Positions 8,958-16,854 of a stretch of 34,973 nucleotides of DNA are shown here, piece by piece. This stretch comes from UBA1672 sp964351365. GTDB lineage: Bacteria; Pseudomonadota; Alphaproteobacteria; Micavibrionales; Micavibrionaceae. Position 1 is the stretch's first letter. Each line of letters starts with the position of its first letter. The stretch is taken from positions 1-34,973 of the forward strand of contig CAYGNP010000023.1 in NCBI GenBank assembly GCA_964351365.1. The letters are read 5' to 3'. The position numbers and the translations under genes were made by a program. Under the pieces are notes generated by a model, which was not told where the DNA came from, did no database searches, and was given only the letters and a program-made list of their open reading frames with translations.

Positions 8958-9472
8958 CCATATTTATCAATGGCGACTTTTACCATTTTTTTGAGCTCTT
9001 CTGCTGTGGGGCCAGCGTCATCTTTGATCGCTTTTTTATAGACGACGGTGAGCGCGTTTATGTGTGCCTGAATGATAACCTTCTGGTTTTTGAGGTTGAG
9101 GGCGGTTTTGGCGATATAATCGCGCAGGGATTCAGCGAAGTAAGCGGCTAGTGAGTATCCGCACATGGAGGCGACATCCTTAATTTCGTGGCTGGCGGTG
9201 AAGATGCGGGCGGCGTAGCCATCGCGTTCGTCCGTATTTTTTGTCTGTTGCATCTCGTTCCACATGGCGCTGATGATGTCGAGCTGTGTGCCCATTTCTT
9301 CCAGGCAGTTTTCACACATATCCCCGATCAGGGCGTCGGCCTCTTCGATGCGCTCGGCGGCTAATTCTCCTTCCTCGTTTGTTTGCAGCCGCAGCCCCCC
9401 GAGTTTGTTTTTTAGAGTGTTGTGTCTTTGTATGATGATTTCAACTTTGCCTTCATTTTTGTTATTGCTCAT
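8954..9472 (-). CDS. Hpt-like histidine phosphotransfer protein (putative)
   Basis: 172 residues, predicted mostly helical and cytoplasmic. The central segment ASHEIKDVASMCGYSLAAYFAESLRDYI (His95) has the pattern of an Hpt motif (H-x-[IL]-K-x-x-[AS]-x-x-x-G...L). A second long helix with a conserved-looking AHINAL follows. The ATG overlaps the response-regulator stop by 4 bases (ATGA), so the two are translationally coupled, which supports a phosphorelay partnership. The phosphoryl source and target are unknown. The family call rests on one motif plus context. Confidence 0.6.
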   Translation of the reverse strand: MSNNKNEGKVEIIIQRHNTLKNKLGGLRLQTNEEGELAAERIEEADALIGDMCENCLEEMGTQLDIISAMWNEMQQTKNTDERDGYAARIFTASHEIKDVASMCGYSLAAYFAESLRDYIAKTALNLKNQKVIIQAHINALTVVYKKAIKDDAGPTAEELKKMVKVAIDKYG

Positions 9473-10044
9473 CGTGTGATCTCCACGATATTTGGTGCTT
9501 GTGATCGGCGGTCATGGCCGACATAGGGCGATTGCTGTCTGCGCCGGTCGGGGCCGAAATAATTGGGTGCATTTATGAAGGGGCGCGGGTTGTCGATGAC
9601 CGAGCATATCCGCTTGGCAAGTGTGTTGCCGGAGATAGGTTTTACAAGAATCTCATTTGCGCCCATGTTACGTGTTTCATTGGTGAGGGTTTCGGTTGTG
9701 TAGCCACTGACGACGATGACAGGCAGGAATTTGATGAGATCACTTTCATGGGTGCGAATCCATTTGAGCAAATCCCGGCCTGAGCCGTCGGGCATCAGCC
9801 AATCTGTCACCACGATATCAATTTTGTTGACGTAGCGGCTTGTTGTGCGGGCCTGAGCGATGGTGATGAGGTCTTGCGCTTCTTTTGCGTTGGAGCACAT
9901 TAATATATCGCCAACGCCGAAAATCTTGAGCACGGAGGAGATGAGATTTTGCATATATTGTGAATCTTCAACCATCAGGATCGAGAAGTTGGTGAGGTCA
10001 TAAGGTGGAGGTTTGTTATGGATGGATGATGTCAAATCTAGCAC
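9469..10044 (-). CDS. Response regulator, CheY-like receiver domain
   Basis: A receiver domain spans about residues 19-150: SILMVEDSQY (acidic pocket Glu26-Asp27), IDIVVTDWLMPDGSG (phospho-acceptor Asp81), VIVVSGY (switch Ser113) and ILVKPI (Lys135). The ~40-residue tail has two GPDRRR/GHDRR-type motifs, common at the ends of alphaproteobacterial single-domain regulators. There is no DNA-binding output domain, so it likely acts by protein contact or in a phosphorelay. It lies 51 bp downstream of the Dabb gene and overlaps the Hpt-like gene, so it may be in one transcript with the cysteine desulfurase-ferredoxin group. Confidence 0.88.
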   Translation of the reverse strand: MLDLTSSIHNKPPPYDLTNFSILMVEDSQYMQNLISSVLKIFGVGDILMCSNAKEAQDLITIAQARTTSRYVNKIDIVVTDWLMPDGSGRDLLKWIRTHESDLIKFLPVIVVSGYTTETLTNETRNMGANEILVKPISGNTLAKRICSVIDNPRPFINAPNYFGPDRRRQQSPYVGHDRRSQAPNIVEITR

Positions 10045-10095
10045 TCCCTGATCGTCTTCAAATATGTTAGCGCGATTGGCGCGTAAGTAAAGACG

Positions 10096-10380
10096 TTATG
10101 CGGCGATGTCCACGGCGATGCGTTTGTCGCGCAGGGGGCGGACGATGCGGATGCATTCTTCGTAGGTTGGATGAGCCTTATAGGTTTTGAGCGCTTTTTC
10201 ATCAGGGAACTCGCCGTAAACCACAATATCTATGTCGTTTTCAATCTGGTCAAGTTTCTCGTTTTTGGTAACGCTGAGGCTCCAGTTTCCCTTTATGGTT
10301 TCCAGCATTTTGAGGCCGGAATAAATGGCGTCTATGTCCTCGGGGTTTTTGGCGTTGAACATCACAATGTGGCGGATCAT
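10096..10380 (-). CDS. Dabb (stress-responsive alpha/beta barrel) domain protein
   Basis: 94 residues starting MIRHIVMFNAKNPEDIDAIY. The features MIRHIVMF, a central DIVVYGEFPDEKALKTYKAHP and a closing YEECIRIVRPLRDKRIAVDI are typical of the Dabb ferredoxin-like fold, which forms small homodimeric barrels of varied function. Substrate or role cannot be told from the sequence. The gene starts 6 bp after the ferredoxin stop, consistent with an operon. Confidence 0.85.
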   Translation of the reverse strand: MIRHIVMFNAKNPEDIDAIYSGLKMLETIKGNWSLSVTKNEKLDQIENDIDIVVYGEFPDEKALKTYKAHPTYEECIRIVRPLRDKRIAVDIAA

Positions 10381-10386
10381 GTTGTT

Positions 10387-10725
10387 TTACCAGTTAATTT
10401 TTGCGCCGGGCATGGCGACGATAAGACCATCGAGCTCTTTGTTCATTCGGATTTGACAGCCGAGGCGGGAGTATTCGGTTAGGTCAAAGGCGAGGTCGAG
10501 CATGTCTTCTTCTTCGCCGGTTTGTTCGTTATCCTGCGCGGCCACGCGGTCTGCCCAGTCGGGGTGGATATATAGGTGGCAGGTGGCGCAGGCCATGGAG
10601 CCTCCGCATGCGCCTTCGATGGCCTCAAATCCGGCGTCGCGCAGGATTTCCATCAAAGACCAGCCATCATCGGCGGTGATTTGTTTGGACGTACCGTCTT
10701 TTTCGATCACTGTGATGGTGGGCAT
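10387..10725 (-). CDS. 2Fe-2S ferredoxin, adrenodoxin type
   Basis: A 112-residue electron carrier. The cluster ligands are Cys40, Cys46 and Cys49 in EGACGGSMACATCHLYI, and Cys90 in YSRLGCQI, the C-x5-C-x2-C...C spacing of vertebrate-type (adrenodoxin/Fdx) ferredoxins used in Fe-S assembly and monooxygenase chains. It follows the cysteine desulfurase stop by 5 bp. This pairing suggests a role in Fe-S cluster biogenesis, where the ferredoxin supplies electrons to the sulfur-transfer step. No partner reductase is in the window. Confidence 0.95.
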   Translation of the reverse strand: MPTITVIEKDGTSKQITADDGWSLMEILRDAGFEAIEGACGGSMACATCHLYIHPDWADRVAAQDNEQTGEEEDMLDLAFDLTEYSRLGCQIRMNKELDGLIVAMPGAKINW

Positions 10726-10730
10726 TTGGT

Positions 10731-11843
10731 TTATGTCCTTTTGATGCGGTTATATATTTTTTGCCAAGCTATAAGAAAAGCCTCAATATCGCTTTCTTTC
10801 GTATCCCACCCAGTGGAAATGCGCAAGGCAGATGATGCAGATTTTTCATCCATGCCCATGGCGATGAGGACGTGGCTAGGTTTTACTGTACCGCTGGAGC
10901 AGGCCGAGCCGTTTGAGACAGCGATACCCTCAAGATCAAGGGCCATCAGCATGCTTTGAGAGTCCTGGCCGGGCAGGCTGAAGAATGTTGTATTTGCAGC
11001 GCGCGGTGCATCCTCAGAGTGAATAATAATTTCGGGAGATATCTTCTTGATTTGTTTTTCTAATTTATCTCTGAGGATGGCCAGATTTTTGTAAGTTTCC
11101 ATGTTTTCTAGTGCTGCTTTTGCTGCTGCGCCGAACCCTGCTATGCCGGCGACGTTTTCCGTTCCGGCGCGGGCGGATTTTTCTTGTCCTCCGCCAAAAA
11201 GCAGAGTGGGGGTTTGACCACATAAGCCTAGAGCAAGTGCGCCTGCGCCTTGCGGGCCGCCGATTTTATGGGCCGAGAGGGTCAGGAAGTCTATGCCGTT
11301 TTCCTGCATATTGATGGGCATGCGTCCTGCAGCCTGGGTGGCATCGCTGTGGAAGAGCGCGCCATATTTGTGAGCGAGGGCAGATATTTTCGCAACGTCT
11401 TGTATAATGCCGCTTTCGTTATTGACCAGCATGCAGGAGACGAGGGCGGGTTTGTGTTTTTGCAATAAGTCTTCCAGCGCGGCTAAATTAACGAGGCCAT
11501 TGGTATCGACAGGAATTTTGATTGCGTTAGGGGCGTCCAAAACGGATGGGTGCTCGGTTGCGGTGATTAGAATTTTTTCATTTGAAAAATGAGACAGGAT
11601 TGTATTGTTTCCCTCAGTTGCGCCGCTGTTGAAAATTATTTGTGATGCGGGCGTGCCGGTGAGCGCCGAAATGTGCATGCGGGCGTGTTCTACGATTTTG
11701 CGCCCTTCGCGGCCAAAATAATGTACGGCGGAGGCGTTATATGCGCCGTTTTGTGCATCGATGGCCTCTATAATTGCCGCGCGAGCCTGGGGGAGCAGGG
11801 GTGCCGAGGCGTTATAATCGAGGTAAATATGTGCTTTTTTCAT
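10731..11843 (-). CDS. Cysteine desulfurase (NifS/IscS class V aminotransferase)
   Basis: PLP enzyme that takes sulfur from cysteine for Fe-S clusters and tRNA thiolation. 370 residues. It begins with YLDYNASAPLLPQA. PLP contacts include GATEGNN (74-80), His98, Asp167 (FHSDATQAAG) and the Schiff-base Lys193 (SAHKIGGPQGAGAL). The persulfide Cys315 is in NGSACSSGTVKPSHVL, the group I arrangement of NifS/IscS. It is the first gene of a compact minus-strand run with ferredoxin and Dabb genes. It could feed MnmA (5272) as well as Fe-S assembly. The symbol is left blank because IscS, NifS and a dedicated paralogue cannot be told apart. Confidence 0.93.
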   Translation of the reverse strand: MKKAHIYLDYNASAPLLPQARAAIIEAIDAQNGAYNASAVHYFGREGRKIVEHARMHISALTGTPASQIIFNSGATEGNNTILSHFSNEKILITATEHPSVLDAPNAIKIPVDTNGLVNLAALEDLLQKHKPALVSCMLVNNESGIIQDVAKISALAHKYGALFHSDATQAAGRMPINMQENGIDFLTLSAHKIGGPQGAGALALGLCGQTPTLLFGGGQEKSARAGTENVAGIAGFGAAAKAALENMETYKNLAILRDKLEKQIKKISPEIIIHSEDAPRAANTTFFSLPGQDSQSMLMALDLEGIAVSNGSACSSGTVKPSHVLIAMGMDEKSASSALRISTGWDTKESDIEAFLIAWQKIYNRIKRT

Positions 11844-11966
11844 GCTTAGTCATCGCATTATCCACATTGTTTTTCAAGTACTTATGCGAATTTTGTGGAC
11901 TTATGTAGAGTATTTCAATATACAAAGGGCTGTGAACTGTAATACTCAACACAAAAAGAGGTATTA
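11844..11966. promoter_or_regulatory. Divergent promoter region of cysteine desulfurase and hydrolase
   Basis: A 123-bp divergent gap. It holds TTATCCACA (11858-11866), identical to the DnaA-box consensus, and a related TGTGGA at 11894-11899. A 7-base inverted repeat GAGTATT / AATACTC lies at 11908-11914 and 11941-11947. A weak plus-strand promoter is possible (TTGTGG 11893, CAATAT 11916). The hydrolase ribosome binding site AGAGG lies about 6 bases before ATG 11967. Any regulator is unknown. Confidence 0.3.
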
Positions 11967-12635
11967 ATGCCTGAAGTAATTTTAAACGGTCCCGCCGGTC
12001 GGCTTGAGGGTCGTTATCACCACTCAAAAACAAAAGATGCGCCATTGGCGTTGATTTTGCACCCTAATCCGCAGCATGGCGGAACGATGAATAACAAGAT
12101 TACATATGCACTATATCAGGCATATGTGGCGCGCGGTTTTTCTGTTTTGCGCTTTAACTTTCGCGGTGTTGGCCGTTCGCAAGGGACGTATGATGAAGGT
12201 GAAGGCGAGCTGAGCGATGCAGCTTCTGCGCTTGACTGGATGCAAGAAATTAATCCGAATGCGCCCTATGTCTGGGTTGCCGGATTTTCTTTTGGTGCAT
12301 GGATTGCGATGCAGCTTTTGATGCGCCGTCCGGAAATTCATGGTTTTGTGTCTATTGCACCGCCTGCGCATCTGGATGATTTTGCTTTTCTTGCCCCGTG
12401 CCCAACGTCAGGTTTGATGTTGCAGGGGGGGCGCGATGATATTGTTCCAGCGTCCGCTGTTCAGGAGCTTACCGAGCGGTTGCACATGCAAAAGGGTATT
12501 CACATTGATTACCGTTTATTGCCGGAGGCGAATCATTTCTTCCACAATCACATTGATGTGATGATCGAGCATGTTCATGACCACATGAACAAGGCCAAGG
12601 GTGGCATTCAGGTTCCTGTTAAGCTGGCGGCTTAG
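11967..12635 (+). CDS. Alpha/beta hydrolase
   Basis: A 222-residue cytoplasmic hydrolase-fold protein. HPNPQHGGTMNN (32-43) forms the oxyanion region, FNFRGVGRSQG (64-73) follows, and the nucleophile elbow GFSFGA has Ser108. The acid is probably Asp157 or Asp158 (GGRDDIVP) and His190 (EANHFF) completes a triad. This short family is common in alphaproteobacteria and is often found near Fe-S assembly genes; here it is divergent from a cysteine desulfurase. The substrate is not predictable. A perfect hairpin terminator begins 23 bp after the stop. Confidence 0.9.
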   Translation: MPEVILNGPAGRLEGRYHHSKTKDAPLALILHPNPQHGGTMNNKITYALYQAYVARGFSVLRFNFRGVGRSQGTYDEGEGELSDAASALDWMQEINPNAPYVWVAGFSFGAWIAMQLLMRRPEIHGFVSIAPPAHLDDFAFLAPCPTSGLMLQGGRDDIVPASAVQELTERLHMQKGIHIDYRLLPEANHFFHNHIDVMIEHVHDHMNKAKGGIQVPVKLAA

Positions 12636-12658
12636 GCTTAGCTATAAATGATTTTATG

Positions 12659-12684
12659 AAAAGGCTGCGTTATGCAGCCTTTTT
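12659..12684. terminator. Bidirectional rho-independent terminator
   Basis: A 10-base arm AAAAGGCTGC (12659-12668), a 5-base loop and the exact reverse complement GCAGCCTTTT (12674-12683) form an A-run/GC-stem/T-run hairpin active in both directions. It serves the hydrolase (plus) and bcp (minus). The bcp stop codon (12670-12672) lies in the loop, so the right arm also encodes the last Bcp residues. Confidence 0.9.
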
Positions 12685-13152
12685 CTTCATATTTTCAACG
12701 GCGGCCTGAACGTCCTCGACGTGGCCGGGAACTTTGACCTTGCGCCAGAGTGCGGCGATTTTACCGTTTTGATCGATCAGGAATGTTGAGCGGTCTATGC
12801 CCATATATTTTTTGCCGTACATGCTTTTTTCGACCCATGTGCCGTACTCTTCGCAGACTGTTCCGTTTTCATCGGAGGCGAGGGGAAAATTCAAATTATA
12901 TTTGGCTTTGAATTTGTCGTGTTTCGCTACGCTGTCTTTTGAAATTCCTATGATCGCTGTGCCGAGTTTTTCAAAGGCAGGGAGCGCATCACGGAAGCTG
13001 CAGGACTCAGTTGTGCAACCGGGCGTATCGTCTTTGGGGTAGAAATAGATAATCACATTCTGGCCTCTTAATGCCGAGAGTGTGATTTTTTCGTTTCCAT
13101 CTGTGGGGAGGGTAAAGTCAGGCGCTTGATCGCCGATGTTTAATTCTGCCAT
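12670..13152 (-). CDS. bcp: Peroxiredoxin, Bcp/PrxQ type
   Basis: A thiol peroxidase that reduces hydrogen and organic peroxides using thioredoxin. 160 residues. It starts MAELNIGDQAPDFTLP. The peroxidatic Cys46 is in YPKDDTPGCTTESCSF, with Cys51 five residues on as the resolving cysteine of the alpha-2 Bcp class. GKKYMGIDRSTFLID and the KVPGHVEDV end are typical. The gene ends inside a bidirectional terminator shared with the convergent hydrolase gene. ATG is preceded by GGAGTT at a suitable distance. Confidence 0.96.
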   Translation of the reverse strand: MAELNIGDQAPDFTLPTDGNEKITLSALRGQNVIIYFYPKDDTPGCTTESCSFRDALPAFEKLGTAIIGISKDSVAKHDKFKAKYNLNFPLASDENGTVCEEYGTWVEKSMYGKKYMGIDRSTFLIDQNGKIAALWRKVKVPGHVEDVQAAVENMKKKAA

Positions 13153-13277
13153 AGCTTGAACTCCTTTATGAGTCTATAGTGGAAAAAGATAGGCGTATAC
13201 TACCCAAGCTGCGGCTAAAAGTGTAGTCATTTACATTATCTTTCTGTGATATTTTAACCCCAGGGATTAATGGTTCG

Positions 13278-16200
13278 GTGCCAAGACGTGTTGTAAAGTT
13301 TTGTTGGCTTACGTGTTTGAGTACCCTGAAGGTGGTTGTGGCCTTTGGCTTTTTTGGCCTGTCCTTGTTTTTTCTATTTTTATGGCGGGTTTCGTCTGCG
13401 CCGCTGGATGTAACATTTGCAAAAGATTATATCCAGTTTGCCTTGCATGATGAGGCGACGGGTAATTATGCTCGGCTTAGCGGGGCTACCTTGTTCTGGC
13501 CGGATTTGTCGGGGCCGCTATTTCTTGAGATAGAAAATGGGGAGCTTCTTAACCGTGATGATGAATCAATATTGTCTGTAAAAAGTGCTGCGATAAGTTT
13601 TTCAAGAGCCGGCCTTTTGTCGCTTAAGCTCATGCCAAAATCTATTTTGCTCAAGGGGCCGACATTACGCATCGTGCGCACGGTTGATAATGATATCCGG
13701 CTTGATTTTGGGCAAGTAAAGTCTTCGGCAAGCTCAGAAGAGCAGGCGGCGCTTACAACGCGTATATTTAATTACATTGCGCGCCCGGGGGTTGAGGGGG
13801 AGACACATTCCCTTATTTCGCGGCTGCGCGGGTTTTCTATTGAGGATGCGCGTCTGTTTGTTGATGATCAGGTGGCAAAGCAATCCTGGTCGTTTCCGGA
13901 TTTCAACTTACAGCTTTTGAGCACGCAAACCGGTCTTAAAGGCAGTATTGATATGGTTATGCCTGATGTGGGGTTAGAGGCTTCTGGCTTGCACGTGGAT
14001 ATGAATTATATCTGGGACCAAAAGAATGTTGAGATTGCAGCGGATTTTAAGTCGATTGATTTAAAAGCGATAGCCATGAAAGTTCCGGAGCTTGGAATGC
14101 TCGCGGCGCAGGATGTTGTTTTTGATGCACATGTGGAAACAATTTTGAATGAGCAATTTATGCCCTCTGATGTAAGGGTACAGATTGCCTCTAAAGAGGG
14201 GGAGATCAGTCATCCTGATGTGTCGGATAATCCTGTTCCCTATGAAGACTTGCTGTTGGGGGCGACTTATAACTACGCTGGAAAATCGCTGAAAATAAAT
14301 GATGCGCGCCTTTCAATCGGGGGAATAGCTCTCATGGCGCAGGCAGATGTTATTCACACGGATGATGCGATTGCTGGGCCGGTAACGCTTAAGTCTGCGC
14401 GCGTCGAGCAGGCCCAAATTCCGCCTGTCTGGCCAAAAATCCTTAAGGGTGACTCCAGTGAAAAATGGGTAGTACAGCGCATGTCAGGTGGTGTGTTCAA
14501 GGATTTGAGCCTTGAATTTACGCTCGTGGGGGAGAAAATTTTGCAAGACAATATGCAGGCACAATGGGATTTTGATGCGCAGCGTTTGCAGGCTTCTTTT
14601 AGTTTTGAGGATATGGACGTTGATTACCGCGCGCCGCTTGATCCTATGGAGGGGCTGTTTGGGCGCGGACAGTTTGATCTGGATACGGATATTTTGAATA
14701 TTGAGGTCGATAAGGGCATGATGGCCGGCCTTGATATTTCCAATGCAACCCTTTTGTTTGATGAGGTTGCAGCAGAAGGTAAGGGCAGTGCACATCTTTC
14801 GGTCGGGTTGAAGGGTGATATTGCCAATGTTCTGCGCTATATCGCAAAAGAGCCTATCGAGATGGGCGAGAAGGTCGGACTTGACCCCTCGCAGGTGAAG
14901 GGGCAGGCGGATTTGAGGGTAAATCTTGATTTTCCAACACAAGAAGATGTTCTCGTTGAGGATTTTAAGATTGGTCTTGAGGGCACATTGAGTGATGTTT
15001 ATTTGCCAGATGTTGTTGATACGCTTGATCTTAGCGGGGGGCCTTTGAAATTTGAGATTAAGGAGGGGGCGGTTAAGCTGGCCGGGGATGCGATGCTTGA
15101 GAAGCGCGCAATTAATTTGACATGGCAGACTTTTCTGGACAGCAAGGGCAAGCCCTATGATGAGAAATTAACCGCAAAAATTATGGTTGATCCCAATCTG
15201 CGTTCGCTGATGGGGATTGATTTGAGCGATTTTCTGGAAGGCTCAGTATTTGTCGATATGGCCTACGCATCCTACAGGGATGGAACGGCGAAGGCCGATA
15301 TTGCGGCAAATCTGAGCCCATCTGTCTTTTTTGTCGAGCCGTTTGGCTATATCAAACCATCGGGGATAAAGGGAGAGGCAAGTTTCAAGGCGCGGTTTAA
15401 GAATAGAAAAATTCAGCAGATTACTGATTTAAACGGGTTTGGTGAGGGGTTTCAATTTTCTGATGCTGTGCTTGATTTTCATTTAAAAGACGGTGAAGCG
15501 TCATTGAAACGTGGCTCTTTCCCTAGCTTTACGATTGGTCAATCGCAGGGAAAGCTCACTTTTCTTTACGCGGATCAGGGTGATTTGGATATTAATCTTG
15601 ATGCACTGGTTTTGGATGCGGAGCCATTTTTGAAGCCAGATGATGTTCAGGAGGCTTACACGCTGCCGCCGATGCATATTACCATGAGTGCGGATACGTT
15701 GTTGACAGCGCCGGAGAGGGCGTTTCAAAAAGCGAAGCTGGATATTGATATAAACGCAGAAGGTGTTTTTACACGCTGGCAGTTTGAAGCGCTTGCGGGG
15801 GATGGGGGCGTGAGTGCGTATTATAAACCGGATAATCAGGGCGCGCGGAATTTTAAAATGCTTGCCGAGGATGCGGGCGGGTTTCTGCGTGCGTTTAATA
15901 TTTATGATAATATGCGCGGCGGGCGACTTGAGATTAACGGCGAGCCTGCGCGGGGGGTGCGTGACCGAAATTTGAAGGGGGATGCGCGTATTTATGATTT
16001 TCATGTCGTCAAAGCGCCTGTGATGACCAAGCTGTTCAGTCTTCTGTCATTAACGGGTCTGGGGGATGCCTTTGCAAATAAGGGGATGAAATTTGATAAA
16101 ATGGCCGTTGATTTTCAGTGGCTTTTCCGTCCTGAAGGCAGCATGCTCGTGCTGAAGGATGGGCGGACCACGGGTAATTCGCTTGGGCTATTATTTGAGG

Positions 16201-16436
16201 GGAATGTTGATAATGCCAAGCGTGAGGTGGATATTTCCGGTACGATTGTGCCGATGTCCGGGATTAATAAGATAATCGATAAAATTCCGCTGGTGGGGGA
16301 TATTTTGACCGGTGGCTCTGGCGGGGTGTTTGCTGCGACGTATAAAATTCAGGGGCCGACGGATGATCCAAAGGTCAGCGCTAATCCGCTTTCAGTGCTT
16401 ACTCCCGGTATTTTGCGCAAAATATTATTTGAGTGA
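13278..16436 (+). CDS. AsmA/YhdP-like inner-membrane anchored protein (DUF3971/AsmA_C)
   Basis: 1052 residues from a GTG start with AGGGA upstream. An N-terminal membrane segment (about 12-38: TCLSTLKVVVAFGFFGLSLF) is followed by a very long periplasmic region of beta-rich repeats (alternating ...ISFSRAGLLSLKLMPKSILL, LDFGQV, GLEASGLHVDMNY). The C-terminal 180 residues (GDARIYDFHVVKAPVMTKLF, SLTGLGDAF, GTIVPMSGINKIIDKIPLVG, GGVFAATYKIQGPTDDPKV) match the AsmA_C/YhdP ending. Such proteins are thought to bridge the periplasm and move phospholipids to the outer membrane. Gammaproteobacterial YhdP is somewhat longer. Monocistronic in appearance. Confidence 0.88.
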   Translation: MPRRVVKFCWLTCLSTLKVVVAFGFFGLSLFFLFLWRVSSAPLDVTFAKDYIQFALHDEATGNYARLSGATLFWPDLSGPLFLEIENGELLNRDDESILSVKSAAISFSRAGLLSLKLMPKSILLKGPTLRIVRTVDNDIRLDFGQVKSSASSEEQAALTTRIFNYIARPGVEGETHSLISRLRGFSIEDARLFVDDQVAKQSWSFPDFNLQLLSTQTGLKGSIDMVMPDVGLEASGLHVDMNYIWDQKNVEIAADFKSIDLKAIAMKVPELGMLAAQDVVFDAHVETILNEQFMPSDVRVQIASKEGEISHPDVSDNPVPYEDLLLGATYNYAGKSLKINDARLSIGGIALMAQADVIHTDDAIAGPVTLKSARVEQAQIPPVWPKILKGDSSEKWVVQRMSGGVFKDLSLEFTLVGEKILQDNMQAQWDFDAQRLQASFSFEDMDVDYRAPLDPMEGLFGRGQFDLDTDILNIEVDKGMMAGLDISNATLLFDEVAAEGKGSAHLSVGLKGDIANVLRYIAKEPIEMGEKVGLDPSQVKGQADLRVNLDFPTQEDVLVEDFKIGLEGTLSDVYLPDVVDTLDLSGGPLKFEIKEGAVKLAGDAMLEKRAINLTWQTFLDSKGKPYDEKLTAKIMVDPNLRSLMGIDLSDFLEGSVFVDMAYASYRDGTAKADIAANLSPSVFFVEPFGYIKPSGIKGEASFKARFKNRKIQQITDLNGFGEGFQFSDAVLDFHLKDGEASLKRGSFPSFTIGQSQGKLTFLYADQGDLDINLDALVLDAEPFLKPDDVQEAYTLPPMHITMSADTLLTAPERAFQKAKLDIDINAEGVFTRWQFEALAGDGGVSAYYKPDNQGARNFKMLAEDAGGFLRAFNIYDNMRGGRLEINGEPARGVRDRNLKGDARIYDFHVVKAPVMTKLFSLLSLTGLGDAFANKGMKFDKMAVDFQWLFRPEGSMLVLKDGRTTGNSLGLLFEGNVDNAKREVDISGTIVPMSGINKIIDKIPLVGDILTGGSGGVFAATYKIQGPTDDPKVSANPLSVLTPGILRKILFE

Positions 16437-16512
16437 TTATTTCTCTTGTTTGCTGCGCTGCGTTGGTAATAGGCTTGGCAGATAAGTAACTTATAAGATA
16501 AGGGGTTTTGAT

Positions 16513-16854
16513 ATGGCGGATGATTCTGCAAAGGCTTTAGCGGATTTTATTTGCAATAACCCAAGAATGGTGGTTTTGGGTGTTGAAGCAAATCACAACG
16601 GGCAGGGTACCCGCGTTATTTGGGGTCTGAATGGACCGCATTCTCTTCAAGTTAATGCCTGTACTGATGATATGGCTCTTTTGCAAGCGGCTGCGGAGAT
16701 TTCGGATCGGGCGAAAGTATTGTTTGCAGATGCTCAGAAGATGGAAGTAAGTCCGTATCATGCGGTTTGGGATAGTATACCGGATCGTCCGTCATCTGCT
16801 CGCGGTGGCGCCAGAGTTGTGCCTTTAGGTTCGTTGTGTGCTCCCGAACCCTAA
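16513..16854 (+). CDS. Hypothetical protein, 113 aa
   Basis: I do not recognise the family. The small soluble protein starts MADDSAKALADFICNNPRMV, with no signal peptide or membrane segment. A strand-rich middle (VVLGVEANHNGQGTRVIWGL) precedes a helix (MALLQAAAEISDRAKVLFAD) and a proline/arginine-rich tail. A good ribosome binding site (AAGGGG) lies about 7 bases before ATG, which supports real translation. It is convergent with tyrS, with stops overlapping by 4 bases. Confidence 0.65.
   Translation: MADDSAKALADFICNNPRMVVLGVEANHNGQGTRVIWGLNGPHSLQVNACTDDMALLQAAAEISDRAKVLFADAQKMEVSPYHAVWDSIPDRPSSARGGARVVPLGSLCAPEP

Noticed and set aside
15501..16004. 167-codon frame antisense to the AsmA-like gene
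   Set aside because: Shadow frame with no motif; the plus-strand gene is continuous and family-supported.
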